From NCBI GenBank assembly GCA_023375675.1, contig JALQBC010000046.1, positions 62,001 to 126,000 on the forward strand: a stretch of DNA of 64,000 bases. The letters are read 5' to 3'. Within the stretch, counting starts at the first letter, position 1; every line of letters starts with the position of its first letter. The position numbers and the translations under genes are program-made. The DNA is from Cytospora piceicola. Its lineage: Eukaryota; Ascomycota; Sordariomycetes; Diaporthales; Cytosporaceae. Of the stretch, positions 45,363 to 57,903 are shown in pieces. Under the pieces are notes generated by a model. It ran no database searches. It was not told where the DNA came from and saw nothing but the letters and a program-made list of their open reading frames with translations.

Positions 45363-48300
45363 TCAGTCACCCAAGATGGACTCGTCATCAGCGGGCTCAT
45401 TATCAGCAGCATGCTGCTCCTCCCCCTCAACCTCGCTCTCTGGATCCTCAATGGGGTCATCCAGTAGTTCCCGTCTCCTCAGGTCTTCCATAGTACCCTC
45501 CTCTGGCTGCTCTTCCTCATCCTCCTCGTCCTCCTCGTCTTCGTCTGCAACGACTATCTCGGCGCTGAGAGCTGGTTTGGCAGGCTGCTTTGCCGCAGGC
45601 TGCCTGCTCTTCGCCCTAGAGGCAGCCCTTCTCTTCTTGGCCTCCTCTGCCTCCCTCATCTTCTTGTCGTCCAGGAACGCAACTGTTTGGTTAAAGTTGT
45701 TGCCCAACTTTGTGGAGTTGCGCAAGAGGCGCTTCTTGAGCTTGCCTGCATGTGGTCCCGTCTGGTCGACAGCCTTGCTCATGATGGCCAACACGTACTT
45801 GGCGGCAAGCTCGCAAAGCGCCTTCTCGGCGCGCAGCTCTGACGCGCGTTTCTCTTCTGCTGGCAGTTCCCCGTCGTCCTCAGTATCAGAGAGCTGATCG
45901 TCATCGATTGGATCCTCATCCTCAGCGGGCTCGTTGAGATGCTTCTTGGCCTTTTTGGCGTAGGCACGCTCTGCGCCGTCGAACACGCTGATCAACTCGG
46001 GGATGAGCCCTGGCTTGATCTCTTGAACCAAAGCCAGTAGTCCAGCGTACTTCTTCGCTGCACCCACTGCAGACCACTGGTCCAGAGTGCGACGTATGGG
46101 GATGAAAGTCACATGCAGATCGCAGAGGCTGCCTGTGGCAAACAGACGCAGGTCATCGTTGACGGCCCTGGACGATAGCGTATGGATTAGGTTCGCCTGG
46201 TAACTTTTTCGTAGGGCTGTGAGACTGCCAATTACTTCGGGTGATATGTCTGTCTGCATCTCGATGGCACTCCTCAGTGAGAATACCTTCCACATGAGGT
46301 AGAACTGGCAGCACTTGATCGCATACAAAGCAGTCTCGTCTTCCAGGTCGTCGAGCTCCTCGTCAAGCTGCTGGAAGCGACCGCGGTGCACCGTTCTGAT
46401 CAAGATTTCAATCGCCGGAGCTGTGGATTCTTCAGTGCCATCTGCCTCCAAGACATCGACGCAGTCTTTGATTCTGGCCAGATTGCTGATCTTCATCAAT
46501 ACATTGGAGAGGCCCGAGAGAACAGGGCCGGCCAAGCCGCCGCGTTCTGAGAGGTCGTTTGATTTGTCGAAATTTCGCAAGGAGTCAATGATGTTCTCCC
46601 AAAGCCCCAATATCTTAAGGTCGACCATTTCCTCGTATTCTTCGCATCTCCTTGAATGAAGAAGAGCAAGGGTCGCCTCTGCCACAACGTCCTTGTCCAC
46701 ATGTCTGCTGAACTGTGTACATATCCCGTCAAGCAGATGCTCGAATGTTGCTGACTCTTGTCGAAGCTGCTGGAATACGTCGAGGTCAAGCAGGTGTTGC
46801 AGACGCAGGACGGTGGTGGCAGTCTTCGGCTCAGCTCCAAACTTGTTTAGGAGCTTGGGAATGGCTTGAGCTAGATGCAAAGCGACGTCCTCTGCGGACT
46901 CCACTACATCGCCTCTCGCAGCCTTGCTCTTCTTGCCCTTCTCAGCCTCGTGAATGTGTGCTAGGTTCTGTTTGACAGCTGCAACAAGGACCTCGAGCAG
47001 GATTGCCTCCTCTTGCCCCGCGGGAGCAATATGTTGGCGCATGGTCGCTTCCTGTGAATTCGCCTTGGACTTTGACTTCGTACTCGCGGAATGGTCGTGA
47101 AGTAGGTAGCCAGTCAGAATTTCCCAATTCTTGACAGATTCCATCTTCTCATACAAAACCTGAGCCGCCAACGACATTCTTGTTTCAGGAGCAATGGCAT
47201 TGGCCATGTCTGCAGATATGTCAAGGCCGCGTCGATTGTCTTCGAACCCATCATCCAGTTGCGATTCGTAGACCGCAAGGGTCTCTGCCAAAGCTTTGAC
47301 TTCGAGCCACTCCTTTCTTGGCGCAGTGTCTTCAACGTCCTCACTTTCAGGGAACATCTCATCCACGGCCTCTTCGCCACCAATGCCTTCAACCTTTTGC
47401 TCAACCACAGACAACACACAGTCGGCGAAGAACTTGACGACCGCCTTTCGAATTCGTGGCTCTGAGTCGAAAACTAGCTTTCCAACGGCGTCGATCTCGT
47501 CCGGCTCCAACATGCCAGCCTCCGCGAGGGCCTCAATGACACCGATGGCTGCAACCCGCACGCTGGCATCCAGGTCTTGCGTTGCCATCTCCATCAACCG
47601 TGGGCGAAACCTGTCGATGAAGTGGCCAAGTTTTGAGGCATCACGCTTGAAAACCCTCGACAATTGTTTCAGCACCTCTTGCCGAGTAGTCGGTACAACA
47701 TCGGATAAAAGCCAACCCAGATATCTCAGATACTCGGGTTCCATGAACACTGTTGGCAGAACCCAGATCCAGGATCCCAAAGCTTCGACGCATTCCGTCC
47801 GTATGCGGGCGTCAATGTCACGATATCGGTGGACGAATACCACTTCGAAGCAGTCCAACATGTACTTTCCGCACATCTCGCGGTTGTTGTTTGCCTCGTT
47901 GAGGGACTTTTGCAAATTGGCGAGCATTTCCTTGTTCTTGTTCTTGCCCTTCCGAGCCCTCTCCGTCTCGACTTGTTGCGTAGTCTTGGTAATTCGGTCG
48001 TCGAGCTTCTTTGCGACGCTCGCTAGTGCTAGTTCCATGGCTAACGCGATCGTGGTTGCAGTGTGCCGGAAAGGTCGCAGAGTCGATGAGGACATCGTGT
48101 AGACCCAGCGCGCGATGTTCTCCATGAGCGGCTCGTCTGTGTAGAGCACATCGGTTTCGTGCAGGACTTTGATCAATGACTCGAAGAAGTTGATTAGTTG
48201 GTCACGGAAGGTCCTGCTCTCCTTCGCTTTGGCCAAGGGATAATCGGTTATTTGTTTCTGCTGCAAGTCAGCCACGTTCAGCAACATACACAAACGCAAC

Positions 48301-48986
48301 ATACCTCTTGGTATAAGTCCTGCAATTCCGATAAGCGGTTTTGAATGTTGTCCGGGTCCCGGATGTCATCTTCGGTCACTTGCTCGTCGCAACCTGAGGC
48401 AAGTAGCACACAGTTGACAAGATCTGTTACCGCCACCTCATTGTCCCCCTTGTACTTTTGGTACCAACGACTTGCAACGTCGTCCGAAGAGTCGCCGGAT
48501 CCGAAAACGTCCGCTGCAGAGCTTCAGTAACCAGTCAAAGCCATATGGAGTGCAGCAATGCTCACCGTATACCCCATCACCGTCGCGAGCATCTCCCGTC
48601 ACGACGCGTGCAGTCTTCTTCGGTTTTGGCCTGGTAGGCAACCCGATGGACATGGAAGCTCCAGCAGGACCCGTGCCGTTGATCTTTGGTTTCTTCAGAG
48701 CCGGTTTTCTGGCGCGCGACGGTTGCGACGCGGTCTTCTTCTTCTTTGGCCTTGCGCGTTCCTCCTCGGCGGGAGAATCTTCGGCATCCTCTTCGCTTGA
48801 CTCTTCATCGTCATCCTCGGGATCGTGGTTCTCGACGTCATCTTCCCCGTCTTGCGCGCCTCTCTTGCGCTTCGGCGCGATCGTGGTTTCGGGTTGGAAC
48901 TTCTCTGGGGCTCGCGTCTGGCGGCCGGATCGACGGCGCGCCGCTGGCGCCGGAGATGGCGTCGCGGTATTTTCTGAGGTGTCCAT
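45363..48986 (-). CDS. SCC3: Cohesin subunit Scc3 (STAG/SA family)
   Basis: Three exons (48986-48566, 48513-48305, 48260-45363) give 1175 residues. The start at MDTSENTATPSP precedes the disordered, basic and acidic N-terminus (RRRSGRQTRAPEKF, KKKKTASQPSRARKP). The STAG domain begins about residue 200 (DLYQEQKQITDYPLAKAKESRTFRDQLINF). The stromalin conservative domain spans about 353-435 (RYRDIDARIRTECVEALGSW, then FMEPEYLRYLGWLLSD). A long HEAT-like region and an acidic tail follow. Known role: binds the Scc1/Rad21 kleisin and DNA, and supports cohesin loading and cohesion. Introns are short (52 and 44 nt). A second in-frame ATG 24 nt upstream is possible. Confidence 0.95.
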
Positions 48987-49461
48987 GAGAGGCAGACGGA
49001 CGGGTAGCATCGAAGACACTGGGAAAAAGGAGTGACTTGATGGTGTTGGCGCGTTGAGGGCGGGGAGGTGGAATGGGAAATGTGGTGATAAACAAGTGAT
49101 GGATGTACCGCGTCCCTCCTCCAATTGACCAGGCGCGATGGGACGTGCACTGCAGGGTAGGACCGGCCTTAGAAGCGGATTCCTTCCCCTGCTGCCTGAG
49201 GCAAGTATTTTAGCGCCAGTATGCTGTTCACTCACGTGCATTCTGTTGCGTAAGGGTTAGGGTTAGTATACGGTTACTTTCTACTGGAAACCCTTCCAAC
49301 TTGTGAACTCAGAAAGAGATCGGAGACAGCTGGTATAGTTTCCGAGCTCTTGATAACTGCTCCTTATATTTCCAATGTTCTTGCTTTCAATATCTGGCTC
49401 CGTGTTTCATTACGGACAATGTAAACAACCAAATAACAAACGATTCCGAAACACACACTCC
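48987..49461. promoter_or_regulatory. SCC3 upstream region with telomere-repeat motif
   Basis: A 475-bp spacer between the SCC3 start and the helicase stop. TAAGGGTTAGGGTTAGTA at 49251-49268 holds two TTAGGG-type repeats and lies about 265 bp upstream of the SCC3 ATG; on the coding strand it reads as an ACCCTAACCCTTA telobox. CACGTG-like sequence (TCACGTGC) is close by at 49232-49239. Confidence 0.5.
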
Positions 49462-52400
49462 CTATGCGTCTAGTCCATCTAGCTCTATCAGTTTTACCAC
49501 CGCCTTGATAACCTCATTATCCCTGGGGTCCATGGCCGCTGAACCGTTCTCTACCTTCTTCGCAATGATATCGTCAATAATACCCCTGAGTCTCGATACA
49601 AGTACACCAACACGGGCCCATCCTCTCAGCCGTAGCCAACCGTCCACGACGAGTCCTCTACCAAGCGTATCGAGTTCGATGGCTCCAGAAAAGAGAAGTA
49701 GTGTGTACGCGTTGAAAGCTGGAGGGTTTGTTAGCGCTACAATCATAAGTAGGATATGGGGGAATTTCCTTCACTTACGAGTCAAATCCCTAACGAAGAT
49801 CTTCGAGGTCGACATCAAGGTGAAATACGACACGAAGGCCGCATTGCCAGAGAACCCATGGCTATCGAACAGCGTACTGCTGGGGTGGACAAACACCCGG
49901 CCATTCTCCTGCGTAAAGTACTTGATCGTCTTTGCCTCCGGGTCGAGCTCGACCGCACCCGACACTGAAGCCATGTACTTCTTATCGGGGAACTGGATCC
50001 TTGCGATTTGCGGGCTGAACGCCGATGCGGTCAGTGCGCGTAGGAGGGGCATTGACGGTGAAGGGTTTTTATGCCTCCCCGAGTAGACATCCGCCGCGCT
50101 GGCAATACCGACCTCGGCTAGAGCTGAGTAGTACTGCGACCTCGTTGATGCAATGTCTGCCATAGTGTTGTATGACAAGAAGCTGTCTTCACAGAAACCG
50201 CGGACCTGGCGCTGGGGCATACGGTCTTGCATCATCTCATCCCAATGCTTGAACGCTCTGAGATCTGTCAGGAGGTCGCCGTCTCCCTGGGCGAATCTCA
50301 TCTTGGCTTGCTTCGCCAGCTCTCTCTTGTCCGGCGGAGACAAGAATGGACTCTTGGTGCTCAGGATGGCCGCAATCGTAACACAATCGTCTAAGCACCC
50401 AAAGATTGCGCCGTAGACCATGAGTTTGCCGCATCGCAAATCAGCGGGTATCATGGCGAGCTGCTGGCCGAGCGCAGTGAGCTCATCCCCATCGAGGGCT
50501 CCCATGCGGCGTAGCATCTTGATGGCTCCCTCAACTGCCAGTGCCTCGGGAGGCGTGGGGGTACGACCCAAGAACTGGCCGACGTCCTTGTTGCCCATCG
50601 CTCTTACGGAGAGACACAGCTGCTCCAGGGGCACTCTCCGGATCTCAGGGTCTGGCCTCTCCTGCATAGTTTGCTCCTCCAGGTTCTGAGTGTACATCTT
50701 GTAACACTTTCCTGCTTGTACTCGACCAGCCCGTCCCCGACGTTGCTTGCAAGCAGCGCGAGACGCCCATGTCTCTCCCAATTTGCGCATGTTGGTTTGC
50801 GGGTCGAAACTCGTCTCCTTCACGCGCCCACTGTCGATGACTGCAACAATGTCATCGATGGTGATAGACGTCTCGGCGACATTGGTGGCGACGACGACCT
50901 TCCTCTTGCCTGCTGGTGCAGCGGAAAACACTCGCTTCTGCTCCTTTGTCTCCAAGGACGCGTGGAGCGGAAGCACATACAGTGACGAAACAGAGTTGAG
51001 CAGTCTGCATATCTGGTTGATCTCTGCAACACCTGGCAGGAATATGAGTATGCCGCCTGACTTCTGCGTTTGCGATAGGTCTGCATCGATAGCCTTGGCG
51101 GTCTCCATCAATAGGTTGTAGTTGATTCGCATGCCGAGGTTTTGGATGATCTTATTGACTCGCTGGTCGTCATCCATGGGTTTGTCAGAGCCTCTTGCCT
51201 CGTAGAAATCATGCTGTCCAGTAAAGCCAGTCATATGTATGATATCGTCCAGGTAGTAGTCCTGGACAGGGAACGTCCTGCCGGCGATCTCCACAAAGCC
51301 AACTTCGAGCCCATCGGCCTTGAAATAATTACCGAACGTAGCAGAGTCTAAGGTTGCACTCATGAGGATCAATTTCAGATCCTTGCGTTTCTTCAGCACA
51401 TCACGGACAATGCTGAGCAGAAAATCGGTATCGAGAGACCGCTCGTGGACCTCATCTATGACCACGTGACTGACATCGGCGAGAGAGGCCACCACGTCGT
51501 CTATCTTGCCACCAGACGTTTGCAGGCGTCTGAGAAGCACACCGGTGGTGACAAATGTGATCTTCGTATCCCGACCGGTTTTGTTCTCGCCTCGGATAGA
51601 ATAACCAATTTCTTGTCCAACCGTTGTACAGCGCTCATCGCTGACTCGGTCTGCCAGACCAAGTGCGGAGATTCTTCGTGGTTGTGTGACGATAATGTTG
51701 GCACACTTGGCATATCCACGGTCGTAGAGATCATCAAGGACGAACTGCATGGACTGAGTTGATTTTCCAGAACCGGTTTCTCCTGAAATGATCGTAACCT
51801 GGTTATCGTCAACGGTTTGGACAACGGTCTCACGGACTTGCCAGGCTGGCAGCTTCTTCCTCTGCGCGAGCATCTTTTGGAACGAAGCCGTCTTTTGCCT
51901 CTCCATCCATTTCTGTATAGAATTGCCTTCAGGTACCCAAGAAATAGGGTTCGGATGTCTCTGTGGCCTCTTGGCCCTTCTCCTCGTCGAGACGCTCTTT
52001 TCTTCCGAGGCCGTGGATGATACTGCAGCGATCTCGCGGAGAGCACCGGGCTTGTCGATAATCTCATTCGTGTTTTCTTGCACCCAGCTGATGACATAGA
52101 ACATCTTCATCTCTTCCCCTTGCAAGGATTCGGACATGTAAGCCAGTGCCTTTTTAATGATGCTCAGTTTGAGGTAAGACGGCAGGTCTGCGACCACCGA
52201 AACAATCAGTTGAGACGGATAGTGTGGTGCTTTCCGGAATTGGATGAATGCCTCAATGTTCTTCTTTCCGCCGTTCGTGACAGAGTCTAGGCGGATCTGA
52301 CAGACGTCCGATCCGAGTCGAGAATATTGCTCCCCATAAAGCGACTCCAAACTTCCAAGCTCGTCTTCCCACAGCTGGTCGCGTTCCTCGTTGGACATGG

Positions 52401-53947
52401 TGTCGTTGGAGGCAACGTCAGTCTCGGCGTCCGAGCCACTGTTCAGGAGTATTTTTTGCAGCGTCTCGGCCGCCTTGCCTTCGTCTGCGCTGCTGTCATC
52501 ATATACCTTTCGGCAGAGTTCGACTGAATATCCGGACTGAGCGAGCCGTTTGACGGCGCCCTCTTTCCGCAAGTCCGTTGCCGCAACTGAAACTCCGGAG
52601 GTATAGTTCCCTGGGAGTGCCCATTTCGGCAAGTCATCTTCCGGTACATGGATAAGTAGCCATTCTAGTGCCTCTTCACGGTCCTTGCACTCTCCGACTG
52701 CTTCCTCAACATGACTGGGCCGGAAACCAAGGTCTTTGAATTCCTTGATGATGGAGGCCCTTGCTTCCGGCGTCATGACAACACCGTGAGGGTTCCAGAC
52801 AGTGTCTCGGCGGAGCAGGTTTTCCAGATGTTGTCTCGTCTTGTGACCCATCTCGATCTTCGGGACTGTTGTCCATCCCTTCATTGGGTTGAAGCCACCA
52901 CCACCAGATGCTGCGGCATTGCTCCTAAGTACCAGACCAGAGGCACCCGGCATGCTAGCAGCCTTCTCCTTGGCAGCCTGCTGCTCTTTTCGCTTCTTCT
53001 CGGCAACGACTTTGGCAGCTTCTCTTTCTTCCAATGCTTTGAACGGATCCGCATCGTACATCCAGGACTTGCCCTCCTTAACGTCCTGCTTCTTCAGACT
53101 TTCAAATTCCTTCCACAGAGACCGATAATCAGGCGGAAGAATCATGCTCATGTTTTTCATGCTGCAGACTCTGAAGAGGGCATACGTAGCAGCGAAGTGC
53201 CTGGCTTCCAAAGCCGTAGGCTTATGTGCCAGATGTACGTGGGTAGGAGGAAGCTTGAATGTGGGCAACTTGGTAATCTCATGTGTTTTGGAGTTCTTTG
53301 CGCCAAGGGTCACCATAGATGAATAACCCTCTGCGGTTTTCCTCTTCAGAAAGGTTAGCACAATGTGTGAATATTTACCTAACAGGCATCCAAGCTGCCA
53401 GTCCAAAGAGAGCAGTTCTCCCGTGCTCTACGATGATATATATCAATGCTGCCACTTGGTAACATCGAGCATCATATTACCAACCAGAGTCGATGGAAGA
53501 TTTTCGGTGGAACAATCGGTCATATGATGCCCTCCGATCCCCGTCGGTGCCCCGGCTCTCATAGATGTCTCTCGTGGATGAGTTTGAGCTTACCATATCG
53601 TAGTCGGGCCTCTCCCATTTCATTCTCTGACAATGTTCTGACAGTAGATTTACAGGGAGTTTGCCCGTCCAAGAGGAGCCGCCTATAATCTGTTTGACAG
53701 TCGGCTTTGGCGGTTCTGGAGGAGCGTCCGGCCCGCCGGCCGAGCTTCCTGCAGCATCACCGGGCTTGTTCGAAGGACCACCTTTACTTTTCTTCTTATC
53801 CGTGGTGAAGATGAGCAAATCGTCTTCTGGTGCTGCTGCCTTTTTGGCTGACTTCTTGGCTGTCGATGACCCGGAAGCGGGCGCCTTCTCCTTTCCTTTC
53901 TTGACCGCGTTAGACTGTGATACAGTCTCCTTTCCTTTCTTGACCAT
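49462..53947 (-). CDS. DEAH/RHA-type RNA helicase with UBA and RWD domains (Ucp12/YLR419W group)
   Basis: Three exons (53947-53594, 53343-49779, 49718-49462) give 1391 residues. The Lys-rich N-terminus is followed by WTGKLPVNLLSEHCQRMKWERPDYDM joined to RKTAEGYSSMV. A UBA-like segment lies at about 316-352, and an RWD domain starts about 440 (ELGSLESLYGEQYS). Helicase motifs: GETGSGKST (about 638), TQPRRISA, DEVH (about 747), SATLD, then ATNVAETSITIDD and QRRGRAGR, the HA2 region and a C-terminal OB-like domain joined over the last intron (VRDLTPFNAYTLLLFSG). This order matches fission yeast Ucp12, budding yeast YLR419W and animal DHX57/DHX29 relatives. It is an ATP-dependent RNA helicase, perhaps in translation or ribosome biology; substrate unknown. 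Intron 1 is 250 nt. Confidence 0.93.
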
Positions 53948-54553
53948 ATTCGATTATGGTAAGAAAAAGCAATACCAAGCAATAGAGGAGGCTGCACAGA
54001 GGCGACTGGGGGAAGGGAAAGGGGGTTGTCGATACGATGCCCCACAGACAAATACAACTGCTCACTGCCTTTGAGGAGGAAGTAAAAACAAAGGACCCTG
54101 TCTATCACGCTCTCTGAGTGTGAGAAGAAGAGAAGAATGGAGTCGACAGCCTTATAAATGTGCCTAGCTGATTTTGGTGTTAACAGCAGGTCCTTTTCGG
54201 AATATTGTCTGTTTGTATGGAGGATGCAAGATTTCTCTTATCAACAGTTGCTTTGGCTCGGTTTTAGGCCAACTGGTTTAGGAAGGCTGGGCCCAAATGC
54301 CAGCAGCTCATAGGGCTGAAGTGGACAGGGGTTCAGTGCGAACAGGAAGCTTTGACCCCTAGAAGGTTAGTGCACCCCGCTGGAGCCAAAACGGCTGTTG
54401 CAACTGTTTTTTGACAACCTTCACTCACCTGCGTTGGCTTGTCCGGTCCGTAAGTCTCAATTCAACTGCTCAGCCCTTATAGGTCTGCTGAGGCAATCTC
54501 ATAAATATATACGAGATGATGTCTTTTTGACACAAATCTCATAAGGCTTCCTC
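53948..54553. promoter_or_regulatory. Divergent promoter region helicase / orphan Pro-rich gene
   Basis: A 606-bp spacer between divergent start codons; no gene seen. Confidence 0.5.
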
Positions 54554-55888
54554 ATGTCAACTCCAAGCACTCCATGCAATGGCCCTTCAACAGTGGCTTC
54601 ACCTGCAGCTGCCACGGCAACAGAAGCGGTAGCAGAGACGGTAGCAGCTGTTCAACAGCCTCCTCAGCTTCAATTTCATCACCATCCTCCTCCTCCTCCG
54701 ACTCTTGTCATACCTCAGTATCCTCAACCACCACCGCCGCCATCACCGGTTCCGGCTCACCCTTCACATGCCAGAGTTCTGGGTCCTCTCCAACCTCTGC
54801 CACGGGGTCGGCCCCCTCGTCCTAAAGCTGGGACAGCTCCTGGAAACTGGCAAGCAGGTTCTACAGCCACCCAGCCGTACTTGGATGGCAGCCCAGTCAG
54901 CCAACCGCAGCAACAGTTTGCGCAACCCCTGCCACCCAGACAACAGACACCTCCTGAGCCTTCGTATGCCCGAGGCGGTCACCTGATCGGAGGCTTCAAT
55001 TCGGCCCGGTATCCTGGAGTCAGCTTTGCCCATCCCAGGTTCTCCCCAGAGGGCAAGCTCCTCCAACTCACCGGAATCACATCCCTTGATCCGTGGGTCT
55101 CGCAGGTCACATACGTGGCGAGACACCTGTCTTGTTACGAAGAACTCACCAAGAGGTTCAATATCTACCCGAAAGCAGCCACGGTCCAGCTTTTCATCTG
55201 TGAGACGCGCTTCGCGACTGCATGGCGGGTGTTGGAAGCTTCGATTACGGGACAGGTGTGGGCGTACATGCGAGTGCTGGGATACTCTTCCCATCAGGGG
55301 GACGGCGAAGGGTTGATGTCGCCACAACCGGCGGACTGTTTCGAATATGCCAAGCGGGCTGCCGTCCTGATGACGGTCCCCGGCACCCCAGAGCAGCCAG
55401 TTGAGGAGAGAAAACGCATGGTCGACGAGGTTCTCATGGCTCAATCGACAGATTACCCTAGTGAGAGAGCATACAAGAAGGGCATCAACTGGCTGAGGCT
55501 TGCGTGCGACAGTCTGATCAAACAAGGCGACTATGACCTTGCGGTGGCTCTATATGAGCCTCTACCGGAGTGGGCGCCGAGGCCGCCGGGCTACGATGAG
55601 GCCACCACGCCAGCCGCGCCAGCCGCTGACAGCGACATGTCGGGCTCTCGTGGACAAAGCGAAAATCAGGAAACGCCCGTTGATTCAGCTGCAGAAAACT
55701 CTGACACGTCGACGGAAGAGGTTTTAGACGGCGGAAACATCATTGAAGAAGCAGCCGGATCAGCCACCACAGTTCACTCGACTCCTCCGCCACCGACGCT
55801 GATTCCCGACGGTCCCAGTGCGAAGAAGAGGAAGCGGACGCAACAAGACGAAGGTAGTGAAACTGTTAGGAACCGGCCTGAGGCCTAG
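54554..55888 (+). CDS. Unrecognised Pro-rich protein with a folded-looking core
   Basis: A single open frame of 444 residues (MSTPSTPCNGPSTV...). Residues 1-135 are Pro/Gln/His-rich and disordered. Residues about 140-345 have balanced, helix-like composition with aromatic and Cys residues: GFNSARYPGVSFAHPRFSPE, ITSLDPWVSQVTYVARHLSCYEEL, FICETRFATAWRVLEASI, FEYAKRAAVLM, NWLRLACDSLIKQGDYDLAVALYEPL. The last 100 residues are acidic Ser/Thr/Pro-rich, ending with a basic KKRKR motif before an acidic tail, a candidate nuclear signal. I do not recognise a family. The uninterrupted frame and composition support a real gene; an intron removing part of the ends cannot be excluded. Confidence 0.7.
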   Translation: MSTPSTPCNGPSTVASPAAATATEAVAETVAAVQQPPQLQFHHHPPPPPTLVIPQYPQPPPPPSPVPAHPSHARVLGPLQPLPRGRPPRPKAGTAPGNWQAGSTATQPYLDGSPVSQPQQQFAQPLPPRQQTPPEPSYARGGHLIGGFNSARYPGVSFAHPRFSPEGKLLQLTGITSLDPWVSQVTYVARHLSCYEELTKRFNIYPKAATVQLFICETRFATAWRVLEASITGQVWAYMRVLGYSSHQGDGEGLMSPQPADCFEYAKRAAVLMTVPGTPEQPVEERKRMVDEVLMAQSTDYPSERAYKKGINWLRLACDSLIKQGDYDLAVALYEPLPEWAPRPPGYDEATTPAAPAADSDMSGSRGQSENQETPVDSAAENSDTSTEEVLDGGNIIEEAAGSATTVHSTPPPPTLIPDGPSAKKRKRTQQDEGSETVRNRPEA

Positions 55889-56392
55889 TGATTCTCGGAT
55901 CGTTACATACCATGCCAATTGCATCCACATATATAGTAGTCACTTGGAGGGGTTGATCAAGGGCACGACATTTACACGAGGATACTCGACGGGGAACTCG
56001 ACTTACAGAGTTGTAGGCCCCGAGGAAATCTCGCATAGCGAAATTGTTTCTAATGTCTTTTGTTGACTATTGTAAAGATACCCGGCTACGGAGACCAGCA
56101 TGCGCTTTGGTCTGAATTCACCACGTTCGTTTGTTAGGCATTTTCAGGAGGTTTGAGTCAGGGAAAGCTTAGCAGCTCGACGCGTCTCTTATGACGCGAG
56201 GTGGGGGATATCGCGGGGCACTTAAGCTGACCTCACCGGATGATTACAGCTCCAGCTTCGAATCATTGATATACGTAATTGCACAACGCCCCTTACATGA
56301 GGTCCCCCAGGCACATAATAACATTGAAGGCTTTGCTCTTCAGTTCACTATCCCGCCAGTCAACTTTGAGGATCGGACACACCAAATCCGCG
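55889..56392. other. Intergenic spacer upstream of HNT3
   Basis: A 504-bp spacer: 3' flank of the orphan gene and promoter of the aprataxin-like gene. No gene seen. Confidence 0.5.
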
Positions 56393-57430
56393 ATGGCGGA
56401 CAACTCCCCGAGCTCCAGGCCGAAACGGGGCCCGTCCGACGCCTTAGATGCGCCGAACAAGAAGCGACCGCCTGTCGGCGACGAAGACTTATCAATTGGG
56501 TCAACAGAGGATTCCATAACGAAAGAGGAGATCGAGGGCACAGAGCCGCCCGCAGACTCTTCCAGCAAGGCTTCCGAGGCTCGCAATGCCTGTATGCGCA
56601 TCCACACTCTTGATCTCATTCATCAGCGCTTGCAACCTTGAGAGGAAGAGAAACGACTGCTAATACCAGCATGCACAGTCTCCGAAATAATGGCCTCAAA
56701 ATCAAAGCCAAAGCCCGACCCCAAAGGTCAGCACGCAAAATCAACAAACTCCTTTCCCGGCCGCGAAGGCCTGGGCGCCTACCTCACCAACCCGGACTCC
56801 TTCCTAGCCAGCCGCGTGATCTTCCACACGGCCGACTTTGTCGCCATCCACGACCTATACCCCAAGGCAACAGTGCACTGCCTCCTCCTCCCGCGGTCCC
56901 AAGCCAAGTTTCGACTCCATCCATTCGAGGCGTTCGACGACGCCGAGTTCCTGGCCTCGGTGCGTCGAGAGGCCGAGAGGCTGAAGGACCTCGTGGGCAA
57001 GGAAGTGCAACGGTTGCTGGGGAAGTACAGCGCGGCGGATGCGCGGCGGAACGCCGTCCTCGACGGTGACGAGGAGCCGGACCGGGACGACGAGGGCAAC
57101 GTGGTGTTGCCGGAGGGGCGGGACTGGAGCAGGGAGGTGCAGGTGGGCGTGCATGCCAGGCCCAGCATGAACCACTTGCACGTTCATGTGATGAGTCGGG
57201 ATATGCACTCGGAGAGGGTGAAGAACCGGAAACATTACAATTCATTTACGACGGGGTTCTTCGTGCCACTGGAGGATTTCCCCCTTGCTGATGATGACTC
57301 GAGGCGGCGCCAGAGTGGGTGGCCAGAACGGCCGATGGTGTGTTGGAGGTGTGGGAAGGACTTTGGGAATAAATTCACGCTGTTGAAAGATCATTTGGAG
57401 AGTGAGTTTGAGGAGTGGAAGACGGAGTAG
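56393..57430 (+). CDS. HNT3: Aprataxin-like protein Hnt3 (HIT domain + zinc finger)
   Basis: Two exons (56393-56591, 56679-57430) give 316 residues. Splicing joins EARNAFSEIMASKSKPKP, a conserved Hnt3 segment. The HIT domain runs from about residue 95 (SRVIFHTADFVAIHDLYPKATVHCLLLPR) to the catalytic triad motif HLHVHVMSRD. A short helix and SFTTGFFVPLEDFPL follow, then a C-terminal zinc finger, CWRCGKDFGNKFTLLKDHLE (C2HE or C2H2 type). Known role: removal of 5'-AMP from abortive DNA ligation intermediates in the nucleus. The first 80 residues are disordered. The acidic insert DGDEEPDRDDEGNVVLP before HLHVH is longer than in yeast. Confidence 0.93.
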
Positions 57431-57903
57431 ACGATGCTTTCGCAACATCCGGGACTAGCATGGCGTTGGGGTGAAGTTAAGGGCTTGCGTAATACCATAG
57501 ATTTTTGTCCCTGTAACTCCCTGGAGAACCTGTCGACTTTGTACTGGTCTCCTTGATAATCATACAGCTCACCGGTCGCTAGTAGCGAGTTCAGTAACAA
57601 TACATCGTCGATCTGCAGCAGCAGCTTCCAACCATCTCCGTACTTTGCCACGGCCAAATCCGGAATCCAGCAACGTCACCTGCTAAAAAGAACTGTACTC
57701 CGCAAAGACCGTTTATCAACTGCCCAAATGTTGATGGACCCATATCAATCAGTCTCTAAAAGCCTGCCCTTCCCGAAACCTTGACCTATTACCGAAGCCC
57801 AAGTTTGCGACCAACCATGGTAAAGAAACCTCGATCGCCCGAGGAGGTCGCGGCCTGTAAATGCGTTGAGAAAGAGGCCAACGAAAGGAAGATGTGGGTA
57901 ATG
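57431..57903. other. Convergent spacer HNT3 / AT-hook gene
   Basis: A 470-bp spacer between two 3' ends; no gene seen. Confidence 0.5.

Noticed and set aside
53344..53593. Possible small exon within the 250-nt first intron of the helicase gene
   Set aside because: Joining PDYDM directly to RKTAEGYSSM reproduces the family sequence; a donor near 53380 would leave an intron of only 35 nt.
45363..53947. A telomere/cohesion gene cluster with POT1, SCC3 and the helicase as one functional unit
   Set aside because: Neighbourhood alone is weak evidence in filamentous fungi; there is no shared promoter between them and the helicase has no known link to telomeres.
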